Positions 12,176-22,176 of a stretch of 64,000 nucleotides of DNA are shown one piece after another. Numbering within the stretch: position 1 is the first letter of the stretch; each line of letters begins with the position of its first letter. Origin of the DNA: Coenobita brevimanus. Taxonomy: Eukaryota > Arthropoda > Malacostraca > Decapoda > Coenobitidae. A program made the position numbers and the translations under genes. Where the stretch lies: NCBI GenBank assembly GCA_032717465.1, contig CM064657.1, positions 19,247,232 to 19,311,231 on the forward strand, written 5' to 3'. Under the pieces are notes generated by a model. That model was given only the letters and a program-made list of their open reading frames with translations, searched no databases and was not told the origin of the DNA.

Positions 12176-12945
12176 AGCCGGCCCCATCCAGGCAAATGTT
12201 TCACCAATGACCCCCCCCCCCATCCCAGCAGATTTGAGAAAAGTTTCTTTTGGCTAAAACCTCCACTTTTTATGGGAAACATCGAAAATTCAGAGAAAAA
12301 TTGCTCAGTTCAGTTTACAAATACCAAATACAGGTACCAGGACCTCATCTTGGTACCATGTTCTCTCATGCCAGGCTCCAGAGAAAACGACGTCTTGGGA
12401 GGGGTAACAATTTCAAATCACTCATTATATGTAAATATTTATTTATTTGGTACGAATTTACATGTAGTACAAGAGTATATTGCTTTTCACACAATAATAT
12501 AGGTGATATAAGCATTGTTCACTCTCCAAAAACATCGACAGATGGCACCTTCCTTTACTTTGTTACCGCCTCATCACTTCTGCTTGTTTCTTCCTCTGGC
12601 TTCTTTTTTCCTTTGTCCTCCACCTCGGGAATCAATTTCGCCTTGAATTTCGCCATTAGAGAGACCATGGTGCGACATGTCTTTACTGGCCAGGTCACTA
12701 GTAACAGGTGAGCTGCTGAGAAAATGGCGTACAGGGAGAAGGGGGGGGTCAGGTGGGGCCAGGCATTATTCCTGCCTGGCGTTGGGTAGAGGAAGGTATC
12801 CCACATATGCCTACCAAAAATCACCTGTAAAAGTTGAAAAATGTGCAAATGACAGATCTCGTAATTGCAAAACATATGGATACGTCATCGGGTGTCACAA
12901 AATGTGGTGACGTATCCATATGTCAACGGGACACAGTGGGCTAGT
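12176..12945. other. Unassigned 770 bp insert in the repeat array
   Basis: Unlike the flanking repeat copies. It has a C-run near 12213, an AATAAATAAAT motif on the minus strand near 12437-12448, a possible short minus-strand exon (listed separately) and a perfect 16-bp inverted repeat with ACATATGGATACGTCA at 12872-12887 and its complement at 12908-12923, loop 20 bp. The hairpin sits close to the right edge of the insert. No transposase or terminal repeat pair was found for the whole insert. Confidence 0.5.
12555..12720 (-). other. Possible terminal coding exon, unidentified
   Basis: The minus strand has an open frame ending MAKFKAKLIPEVEDKGKKKP followed by a charged tail and a stop at 12555. 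About 110 bp downstream on the same strand is AATAAATAAAT, a good polyadenylation signal. Upstream on the minus strand, TTTTCTCAG and TGTTACTAG are plausible acceptor sites near 12710-12722. The lysine/glutamate-rich tail does not match a family I know. It could equally be a chance ORF or a fragment of a mobile element. Confidence 0.2.
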
Positions 12946-13490
12946 GACCTTAGTCCCACTGGGAAAATTTGGATTTTTTGTTTTTCATCAGCAATGGTCC
13001 ATGCCATGACAATTAACGTGGGTCTTTCAGATTCCTTGCGCAGTCTCCAGTTCTCCAGTAATCATTGGAAGACTCTGAGGCCAGAATAATAATACTTACC
13101 TGTTTTTGTCGAGTAGCCACGGTAAGGAAGTTAAACCATGTGGTAAGGTATGAATATAAAATCTGAAGACCCAAAGGTAACTTCATGTGTAACATCGAGA
13201 GATCTGAAAAAGGTGTCGAAGAACACATGTGTCTGCTGCTGTTTCTTAAAATGACCTTGACCCTATTGGGGGATTTGGATTTCCTTTCACCAATGGCCCA
13301 TGACAGGATACATAACGTGGGACCTTCAGATTCCTTCCACAGTCTCCAGTTCTGGAATCGTTGCAAGACTCTGAGGCAAGAAGAATAAAAATAACAAAAA
13401 CAATAGTCTCCACCCTTGTAGTAGGTGGAGACTAATAATACTAGCGAAAACAACATTTTCCACCTACGTAATAGGTGGAGACTAATAAGA
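12946..13490 (+). repeat. Copies F and G of the ~300 bp repeat family
   Basis: Copy F (to about 13140) starts TAGTGACCTTAGTCCCACTGG. Copy G follows with GGTAAGGTATG, then AAAGGTGTCGAAGAACACAT and the T-run about 305 bp after that of F. G ends with two hairpin pairs built on CTCCACC and GGTGGAGACT at about 13407-13430 and 13453-13482. Neither copy has coding capacity. Confidence 0.8.
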
Positions 13491-13612
13491 AACTCGTATA
13501 GGATGAAGAAATAAATACAATGTCAAGTGAGCTTGAAACAGGTCCTAGTACTAATGTTCAAGCTGTCAACCCTTCCTCAGTCAGAATAGCACTACTGTAT
13601 TATCCTCCAAAC

Positions 13613-14218
13613 AGTGATGGTGGGTATCCATACCAAAATATCGATATTTCCAATACAAGCTGTTTTCCTGGGGGTATCGACAATGATGCCTAGGTATCAG
13701 TTACTATGAGTACTAAAAGATAGATTTTCCAGTTAAGTGAAAACAAAATAGATACTTGTATATTCAAACACTATTTCACCGGAAAGTGATGTTTCTAAGA
13801 TTTGTTAGTGCACTTACTCATATCCCCACTCCCCCCAAAAAAAAAGTGGACATGTATGCCTTTAACCTGCAATGCTTCAGTTGTGACAGTTTAATTGAAT
13901 TTTTGGATAGTTCATCAGACACACACCATAAAGCCAACCAGAAGACAGGGTGTGTGTGCTGGGCAATCCCCAGGCCCTGTCTTCTCGCTTACTATTTTTT
14001 AAGTCAGCCCTTACCTTACTGACCGGGCTAATGTACGGCCAGGCCTGCATTATAGGTGCAGGACATCTTTAAAAGAACGAACGAGTTCATCGGAGTGAAT
14101 AAGTTAAAATTATGTAACTATCAAGGTATTGGTATTAGTAATCGATACTACTAATACTTTTCAGTAAAGTAATTATCTGTATCGTATCGAAATGTGACCA
14201 CTAATACCCGCCATCACT
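13613..14218. mobile_element. hAT-like non-autonomous element (MITE)
   Basis: The outer ends are inverted copies: AGTGATGGTGGGTAT at 13613 and its near complement ATACCCGCCATCACT ending 14218. Both ends continue with GATA/CGATA-rich sequence (ATCGATATT left, CGATACGATA right on the opposite strand). CAGTGATGG-like termini are common in hAT elements. There is no transposase. A clear 8-bp target duplication was not found, so the class is tentative. A SINE-like unit is nested inside. Confidence 0.5.
13920..14084 (+). mobile_element. SINE-like unit, copy 1 (165 bp)
   Basis: Flanked by GTTCATCAGA (13910-13919) and GTTCATCGGA (14085-14094), a 10-bp target duplication with one difference. It starts ACACACCATAAAGCC, contains GGGCAATCCCCAGG and GACCGGGCTAATGTACGGCC, and ends with an A-rich GAACGAACGA tail. 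The same unit occurs on the other strand at 15277-15446. No clear pol III A and B boxes are seen, so its promoter origin is unknown. Confidence 0.82.
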
Positions 14219-14220
14219 AC

Positions 14221-14728
14221 CAGGCAGGGTTAAGAAAAATGCTAAGAGGGAACTTGCATGTCATAAAAGTGACATGATATATCAAAAATATTATTAAACG
14301 AAGAATTCATGATGATACCGTATTATGGGGACGACTTTAAACTTTAGTACAGTTGTGGGATCTATGGAAAGATTTTCTGTTACAGGGCGCAGAAAACAAA
14401 CAAAATGGGAAAATTTATGTCTGAAAGAGTAAAATTTAGAAAACATGTCTCAAGTGCTTTTAGAACACTTAGCACCGTAAAATTGTATCCATGACATAGG
14501 TACCTTCTAAAGTAAAATACAGTACAAATGAGAGCCTTGACAAAGGAAGTTATCACTCATAATATAGCCTACCACTAAAACTAACCAAACTAAGCCAACC
14601 TAGCTGCCTAATTTAGACTAATGCTGGACCTAACACTACCATATAAAATTTTGATCTATGACTAGAACAGACTGCCACAAACCCTAACTATATTAAAGTC
14701 TGATTTACTGTAGTGCAGTGGAATGCAC
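14221..14728. other. No recognisable feature
   Basis: AT-rich sequence with no long frame, no repeat shared with the rest of the window and no terminal-repeat structure. Confidence 0.6.
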
Positions 14729-15531
14729 TGTGACGTCCCCAACCCACACTGCCACTGGCTCCAACAGCAGTAGTCCCGTATAGGAAGGACGTTGCCTAGT
14801 GAGTTGTTCTTCTTACGGTCAGTCTTTCGGTGTGTATCTACGAGATCAGCTGGGGCGCTGTAAATAAATACTGGCACTTTAAGTTTGCTGTCTTTATTTA
14901 CCAAACAATTACACTTGCGCTTTTCAACTTCATTTCACTGTTTTCACAAGTACCAGAGCTATACAATTTTCACTAACTGCACTGACTCTGAACTAAACTT
15001 AGACTGAACTAAAACTCCTATAGTCCCTTCCCCATCCTTATATAAGCTTCCTATATACTAGAATGATGTACTACATTCTCGTAGACACAACAGTTACCAA
15101 CTCGGAGACATTCAAAATATCCAGATTTTTCTTAAGTTGCACACACTCTACATTATTTAGCATGCAAATTGAGATAAAATAAAATAAATAAAACATTATA
15201 GAGAAAGCGAGCACAAAAATTAATATACATCTTACAAAATACCTCCACTTACAAACAGCAGGCTACCTGGTAACTCGTTGTTGTTGTTGTTGAAAGATTC
15301 CCTGCACATATAGTGCAGGCCGGGCCATACATTAGCCCGGTCAGTGATGTATGGGCTGATTAATAAACAGTAAGTGGGGAGAACAGGACCTGGGGATTGC
15401 CCAGCACACACGTCCTGTCTCCTGACTGGCTTTGTGGTGTGTGTGCGGTAACTCTGACACATAACTGAAAAGTACCGGAAGTACTGAAAACCTGTTATTA
15501 CTACCTGACTAGCAAATCCAGCTTCTCAACA
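14729..15531 (-). mobile_element. Solo LTR related to the Gypsy element at 1.2-5.9 kb
   Basis: Starts TGTGACGTCCCC and ends TTCTCAACA, with GGCTCCAACAGCAG, GTTGCCTAGTGAGTTGTTC, a TTTATTTACC signal and TTATATAAGCTT in the same order as in the 1181-2149 LTR, so it belongs to a sister family in the same orientation. No internal region or second LTR lies nearby. About 170 bp of its length is a nested SINE-like unit, leaving ~630 bp of LTR. Solo LTRs arise by recombination between two LTRs. Confidence 0.82.
15277..15446 (-). mobile_element. SINE-like unit, copy 2 (170 bp)
   Basis: Flanked by exact 8-bp repeats GGTAACTC at 15269-15276 and 15447-15454. Read on the minus strand it starts CACACACACCACAAAGCC and ends in (CAA)n, with the same GGGCAATCCCCAGG and GACCGGGCTAATGTATGGCC blocks as copy 1. 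The (CAA)n tail and the target duplication support retroposition. It sits inside the solo LTR, so it is younger than that LTR. Confidence 0.85.
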
Positions 15532-15593
15532 GCATGTAATCTGAAGTATGAGCAACCTTAAATGAACATTAAATTTGCAACTGAGCACACAGT

Positions 15594-16515
<922 letters not shown>

Positions 16516-16526
16516 CCTCCCCACAA
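16516..16526 (-). other. Polypurine tract of the Gmr1-type element
   Basis: The minus strand reads TGTGGGGAGG immediately before the 3' LTR. Confidence 0.7.
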
Positions 16527-16576
16527 AGAAAAAGAAATTTACAAAGGAAATTTCTTATTACTCTAAAACAATCTGT

Positions 16577-19222
16577 CTAAAGTCTAGATAAGCAATCTCC
16601 AATATCATTTTCTTTCCCCTTGACATGCTGTATGTCTAATGAATACTCCTGAAGAAGTGGACTCCATCTTGTCAATCTCTGATTTTTATCTTTAAACTTA
16701 CTAAGGAACTTCAGTGGGTTATGATCAGTATAAATGACTATGGGGTCAAAACCGGAACAGAAATAAAATGAAAAATGCTGTAAACCCAAAATCAAGGCCA
16801 AAAGCTCCTTCTCAATAGTTGAGTAGCTCTTTTGAGGTGGAGTGAACTTCTTACTGTAATAAGATACAGGGTGTTCAATACCCTGATCATCCTCTTGCAG
16901 CAACACAGCCCCAGCTCCTGTATCACTTGCGTCAACAGCCATCTTAAAAGGCTTAGCAAAATTTGGAGTAGTGAGCACTGGCTGACTTAATAGGATAGTT
17001 TTAAGTTTGCTGAAAGAGGATTCACAGTTATCGGTCCAGACAAATTTAACTCCCTTTTTCAGTAGGTCTGTAAGTGGTGATACAAGAATTGAAAAGTTAA
17101 GAACAAATCTCCTGTAATAACCTACCATTCCCAAAAATCTTTGTAGCTCTTTCCTACTTTTAGGTCTGGGAAGATCACTGATAACCTGAACCTTAGCTGC
17201 TGCTGGTGCAACATGTCCATCACCAATTACGTACCCAAGGTACTGAACTTTAGCTTGACCAAACTCACACTTTGATAAATTAGCTACAAGATTAGCCTGA
17301 ACCAAACGCTCAAGAAATTTACTGACATGGCATAGGTGATCTTTCCAGTGGTCACTGAAGATTAATACATCATCAATATAAACAACACACCCTGCCAAAC
17401 CCTCTGTTACAACATTCATGAGCTTCTGAAAAGTGGCTGGTGCATTCTTCATACCATATGGCATTACAGAACATGCAAAAGTCTTTCCTAGTGTTACAAA
17501 ACATGAGATCTCCCTAGGACGTTCAGTCATAGGTACTTGCCAGTATCCCTTTAACAAATCAAACTTACTTATGTACCTAGCCTTTCCGATCTTGTCTATG
17601 CAATCTTCCACGCGAGGGAGAGGGTGAGTGTCTGTTTTGGTTATCTGATTATCACGTCTGTAGTCGATGCAAAGCCGCTGTGACCCACCTGGCTTAGGGA
17701 CGAGAGTGACAGGAGAACTCCACTCGCTCTGACAGGGCTCAATCATCTTGTGGTTCAACAGGTAGCCAAGCTCCTTCTGGATGAGAGGAACTTTCACTGG
17801 GTTCACACGGTAAGGAGGCAGTTTAATTGGCTTTGCGTCTCCAACATCGACATCATGCATCAACTCAGTGGTTCTTCTTGGAGTGGCACGGAACACTTGC
17901 ACGTACTCCTGCAGTAATGCTGAAAACTCCTGCCTTTCCTCGGGAGCTAGATGAGAAAGCTTAGTCTGGAGATCATTCATGATATCAGGATTCTTCCCCA
18001 AACTATCACTCAGGCTCATGCTGCATGGGAGAACTTCACTTGCAGACTCAGGTGGAACAGCTACAGTGCAGACTGGGTTATTTTCGTCCCGCCTGTGATA
18101 TAACATCAGCATGTTGATGTGACAAAGTTGCTTCTTCTTTCTACGATCTGGTGTGGCGATGACATAGTTGACATCACTGAGTTTCTTCTCCACGAAATAA
18201 GGACTACTAAACTTGGCTTGAAGAGGTTGCCCATGCACCGGTAGCAGAATCAAAACCTGATCTCCTGACTGAAAGTGGCGTAACCTGGATTTCTTATCAT
18301 ACCAAGTCTTCATCTTCTCCTGAGCAGCTCCTAAATTCTCTCTCGCCAGCTGTAAAGCAGTGGACAGCCGTTCTTTGAACTTCATCATATACTCCAGCAG
18401 GTTGATGTCACCTTCCTCCGACAGCCAGCATTCCTTGAGTAGCTTAAGGGGTCCTCTTACTTCATGGCCAAACAGTAGTTCAAAGGGTGAGAAGCCCAGC
18501 GATTCATTTGGAGATTCTCTTCCGGCAAATATAACGAATGGAAGACCTTTATCCCAGTCTTTCTGATGTTCCAAACAGTATTTCTTGAGTATCGATTTGA
18601 GTGTTTGATGATATCTCTCCAACGCTCCGTGGGTCTGGGGATGGTAAGCTGAAGACGTGATCTGGGTGATGCCCAACTCTTTCAGGGACTGCTTGAAAAC
18701 ATTGGACATGAAATTACTTCCCCGGTCTGACTGTACCTCCATGGGCAGACTAAACTTTGTGAAGAACCCTAGCATTTCCTTAACCACGTTCTTTGCTGAG
18801 ATATTTCTAAGTGGAATGGCTTCAGGATAAGGAGTAGCCATATTAATCAGGGTCAACACATAAGAAAATCCTGAAGAAGTCTTAGGAAGAGGGCCCACAA
18901 TATCCACCAACACACGGGTGAATGGCGCCTCAAAAGGAGGAATGGGAACTAGAGGTGGAACCTTTTCGGTCTGATTACACTTCCCCACAACTTGACAGGT
19001 GTGACAAGACTTACAATACCAGGAAACATCTCTGAAGATACCTGGCCAGTAGAAGTGTTTCAAAATGCGTGCCACAGTCTTCCTCATTCCAAGGTGTCCT
19101 GCCAAACTGGAATCATGAGCCACTCTAATGATATCCTGCCTACAAACACGAGGGATGACAACTTGATGTACAACCTCCCATTCACAGTCGGACGATGCTG
19201 TTGGGGGTCTCCACTTTCTCAT
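16577..19222 (-). CDS. pol: pol: integrase - reverse transcriptase - RNase H (881 aa)
   Basis: The integrase comes first: zinc-binding H36, H43, C73, C76, then catalytic D107, D166 and E202 (spacing D-58-D-35-E), and a GPY/F-type module around 335-375. The RT follows: PGGSQRLCIDYR (~511-522), FDLLKGYWQV with the motif A aspartate D555, and YIDD at 615-618. RNase H has D764, E804 and D833, with the last acid near D876. All catalytic residues are present. The ORF ends a few residues after RNase H, so nothing follows it. The methionine used is not a true start: the frame continues upstream as ...YIKSGVL before it. A single frameshift around 19230-19265 separates it from protease. The domain order is real and not an assembly swap, because one uninterrupted frame contains it. 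Confidence 0.95.
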   Translation of the reverse strand: MRKWRPPTASSDCEWEVVHQVVIPRVCRQDIIRVAHDSSLAGHLGMRKTVARILKHFYWPGIFRDVSWYCKSCHTCQVVGKCNQTEKVPPLVPIPPFEAPFTRVLVDIVGPLPKTSSGFSYVLTLINMATPYPEAIPLRNISAKNVVKEMLGFFTKFSLPMEVQSDRGSNFMSNVFKQSLKELGITQITSSAYHPQTHGALERYHQTLKSILKKYCLEHQKDWDKGLPFVIFAGRESPNESLGFSPFELLFGHEVRGPLKLLKECWLSEEGDINLLEYMMKFKERLSTALQLARENLGAAQEKMKTWYDKKSRLRHFQSGDQVLILLPVHGQPLQAKFSSPYFVEKKLSDVNYVIATPDRRKKKQLCHINMLMLYHRRDENNPVCTVAVPPESASEVLPCSMSLSDSLGKNPDIMNDLQTKLSHLAPEERQEFSALLQEYVQVFRATPRRTTELMHDVDVGDAKPIKLPPYRVNPVKVPLIQKELGYLLNHKMIEPCQSEWSSPVTLVPKPGGSQRLCIDYRRDNQITKTDTHPLPRVEDCIDKIGKARYISKFDLLKGYWQVPMTERPREISCFVTLGKTFACSVMPYGMKNAPATFQKLMNVVTEGLAGCVVYIDDVLIFSDHWKDHLCHVSKFLERLVQANLVANLSKCEFGQAKVQYLGYVIGDGHVAPAAAKVQVISDLPRPKSRKELQRFLGMVGYYRRFVLNFSILVSPLTDLLKKGVKFVWTDNCESSFSKLKTILLSQPVLTTPNFAKPFKMAVDASDTGAGAVLLQEDDQGIEHPVSYYSKKFTPPQKSYSTIEKELLALILGLQHFSFYFCSGFDPIVIYTDHNPLKFLSKFKDKNQRLTRWSPLLQEYSLDIQHVKGKENDIGDCLSRL

Positions 19223-19236
19223 AAGTACTCCTGACT

Positions 19237-19950
19237 TTATATAAGAACAAGTAGAAGCACCACTGACTCTTCCTCACTGCAAGCAGAGTTAGCTAGACCT
19301 TTCAACTCAGGGTCAGCAACCTGCAACTCAACCAATTCTTGATGAGACAAATTATCAACACTACAGGGTACTGCCTCATCTGGTGAGTGGTCCAAATTAG
19401 CAAGAAAAGTGTCAGCTAGGATAACATCATCATCATCATTATCCTCTAAGTCACCAGTAACTTTAGACTTAGCCCTAGTGACAGCACATGCAGAGAACAC
19501 ATCAGGGACATCACAATCCTGGGTCGCAGACACTGGTTCATTAGACAACTGAGGAGCTGGACACACTTGACTTCCACCAATATCATTTCCAAGTAAGAAA
19601 GTTACACCTGACATTGGGAGTGTCTCAACCAACCCAACCATAACGGAACCATTAACAAAACCAGACTCTAAATTCACTCTGCACAGAGGGACAGAGAAGT
19701 AATTATTCCCTACACCTTGTAAGATTACAGTTTCATCAGAGGAATTAACATTAGAGCCTAGAACACTGGTCAGCATAAGGGATTGGCAAGCACCTGTATC
19801 ACGATATATTTTAACTGATTTCCTGTCATTACTGTCCAGAGGACTGACAAAACCATCAGACAGGAAATTAGCACATGAACTCTTGAGAGTGTCACCCACG
19901 TTACTGCTCAAAAGAGGAGCTTCATCATGAGAATTTAATTTACCTCTCAA
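19237..19950 (-). pseudogene. Aspartic protease region of the Gmr1-type polyprotein
   Basis: YRDTGACQSLML near residues 49-60 carries the D-T-G active-site triad of retroviral-type proteases. LLGNDIGGSQVCPAP near 118-132 is the second conserved strand region. The acidic stretch DLEDNDDDDV is a spacer towards integrase. The frame is closed at both ends by stops or frameshifts relative to gag and pol, so the polyprotein is broken here. In the family this enzyme cleaves the Gag-Pol precursor. Confidence 0.82.
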
Positions 19951-20066
19951 AGCAGGTTCAGTTAACTCAGTTAAAGAATTAAACTCTCAAGGGTGGACAC
20001 TAGACCAATTGACTGAATATTTAAAGACTCCTTTTTGTTCACATCACGCTGTCTCCTGAAACATTT

Positions 20067-20396
20067 CTACGTAGTATGACCAAGCTTACTACAATAAGTA
20101 CATTTACTTTTCTGAAATCTAGAGATGGAGCTGGTATTTACTTCCTGAGAAACATCATCTTTATTCTCTTTCCTGTTACCTGTTATCTGAGTAGAGGCAA
20201 CGTACTTACTCTCAGCTTTCCTTTTTTCTTTAGAATATCTCTTGTGAGTGAGAACATATTCATCAGCTAAAACTGCAGCATCAGACAAATTATCTATTCT
20301 TCTCTCATCAAGATATAGGCTTACATCTTTATTAATACACCTTTTGAAGTCCTCCAGCAAAATCATCTGCTTAAATTTACCAAAATCAAAATCCAC
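20067..20396 (-). pseudogene. gag: gag C-terminal part with interrupted CCHC zinc knuckle
   Basis: Continues gag from the upstream piece (FKRCINKDVSLYLDERRI, then LADEYVLTHKR). It ends CTYCSKLGHTT, a stop codon (TAG), then K-C. The spacing C-2-C-4-H-4-C of a retroviral zinc knuckle is complete only if the stop is read as an amino acid, so a nonsense mutation lies inside the knuckle. Zinc knuckles package RNA. The region carries the second half of the capsid-like fold. Confidence 0.83.
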
Positions 20397-20504
20397 ATTC
20401 TTAGAATTTAACCACTGCTCTAACAGATCTTCTTTGATTTTTGCATACTCAACATGGGATTGCTTATCTTGCTTATAAGTTGTCCTAAATATTACTCTAT
20501 AGGC

Positions 20505-21017
20505 TTAAGGAACAAGCTCAAAGGCCTTAAGAATCAAGCTCTTAACTACATCATAATTATTAGATTGATCCTGAGGCAAAGATGCATAAGTTACTTGAGC
20601 TTTACCGGCGAGAACAGTTTGAAGGAGTACTGGCCAATACATTTTGGGCCAATTAAAACCTGTAGCTACCCTCTCAAACAACTGAAAATACTTTGTTAAA
20701 TCTGATTCATTAAAAGGAGGGACAAGTTTAACATTTTTAGCCACATCAAAATTATCAGAGCTAGATGATCCAGTTCCACCTTGTTTCATGCGATACTCAT
20801 GGTCTGCCTGAATCCTAGCAATTTCGATTTGTGCCTGTGCCTCCTGAATACGAGCCTGAGATTCGGCCTCCTTAGCACGAACCTCCTGGAGGGCTAGCTG
20901 TAACTTAGCTATTTCAATCTGCGTTTGCTCATTTGGAGGAGTTACATTAAACAAGCTTTTATTAATCATGCCAACAATTTGATCTTTAGAATGATGAGAT
21001 TGAACTGCAATTCCCAA
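20505..21017 (-). pseudogene. gag: gag N-terminal and capsid part, SCAN-related
   Basis: Residues 30-85 are a charged, alanine-rich coiled coil (LQLALQEVRAKEAESQARI). From ~95 comes VKLVPPFNESDLTKYFQLFE, then NWPKMYWPVLLQTVLAGKAQ. This layout is shared with the gag of Gmr1-like elements, from which vertebrate SCAN domains are reported to derive. A stop (TAA) after FELVP ends the frame; the protein clearly continues into the next piece. The true start is probably upstream of this methionine, close to the primer-binding site. Confidence 0.82.
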
Positions 21018-21187
21018 TTATTGAGCAACAAGCTTAAGTTCATTCTTTGTTCTGTTTTCTACATCACACACTGTTTGCACATTTGACAAAAAATCTTTGG
21101 CTTCATCAAGTGTAATAATAGTAGACATCATGAATAAATCACAGTCACAAAATATCAAGCAATATCCTTATGATAATATCCTGAATA

Positions 21188-21204
21188 TCCTGGCTAGGTT
21201 GCCA
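21188..21204 (-). other. Candidate primer-binding site of the Gmr1-type element
   Basis: Six bases inside the 5' LTR the minus strand reads TGGCAACCTAGCCAGGA, which starts with TGG as needed to pair with a tRNA CCA end. I could not name the tRNA with confidence. Confidence 0.6.
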
Positions 21205-21210
21205 AATTTA

Positions 21211-22024
21211 TGTTACGGAATAGAGAGAGATAATGAACACTTCAAGTGAGAATACTAAAAATCACTACTGTCCCACAAAATTCCAGGTTCAAAATAAAAG
21301 AGTTGGGTAAAATTACAAGTTAAAGTTTAATGCTCAAACCAACAACTAAACATTCAGGACTCATAAGGATAATGTAATGGCAAAAAACAGGTTAAATATA
21401 TCGTTAACTGCAATAGTCTCTATTTACACGAAATTAGCAAGTGTAAATTTATCTAAGTCAGCCCTGATAAAATGAGAAAACCGGATAATGCTCAGTTAAT
21501 GCAAGATATATTATTACAGATACAAAATATTATTAACAATGGCTGACATCAAAAACTCCACACGAATCACAAAAACCTCTCCAGGCCAACGAATTAACAC
21601 CTTATGCTGTACAGTAAAAGAAAAAATGTAATAACACTTATACTCAAATTACACAGCAGCTAGATGGTTGGAGACTTCCTGAACACTCACAAAAATAATA
21701 ACAACTGTACAGGGGAGGACAGAGATGTGAACAAAATGAGGAGTAGAACTAAGTGGCAATTAATGCAGAGACTGAGCTCATCATATAGGGGCCGGCAGAG
21801 CTTCATACAACAAGTAAGAAGGACACGCAAATGAAGCCATAGGGGACAAAGAGTTGACAATCCTGCTCTGAAGAACAGAAAGAACGACTTACTCTACTAT
21901 AAGGGGGGGAAGGGGGGAGTGAGGTAGAACACGCACTATGGAAGCCACGAGGCGAATCGTGATCAAACATGCAGCATACTGTACGTTAGAATTATACAAA
22001 GGATGATGAAATCATAGGCTATGT

Positions 22025-22028
<4 letters not shown>
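21211..22028 (-). repeat. 5' LTR of the Gmr1-type element
   Basis: Starts TGTTACGGAATAGAG and ends GGCTATGTAACA. On the minus strand it precedes the primer-binding site and gag, so it is the promoter LTR. Confidence 0.95.

Positions 22029-22106
<78 letters not shown>
22029..22106. repeat. (TA)n microsatellite between the Gmr1-type LTR and an RTE-like LINE
   Basis: TA run that touches the LTR end on one side and the LINE 3' terminus (ATTGCCAGACGCC on the plus strand) on the other. Confidence 0.95.
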
Positions 22107-22108
<2 letters not shown>

Positions 22109-22176
22109 CCAGACGCCTCAATCCCGTTTCGGGTGGCCACAAACAAATCGCCTCCACGTCGCCCTGTCCCCCACCA

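Noticed and set aside
14729..15531. Full LTR element at the solo LTR
   Set aside because: No second LTR, primer-binding site or internal region is present within several kilobases on either side.
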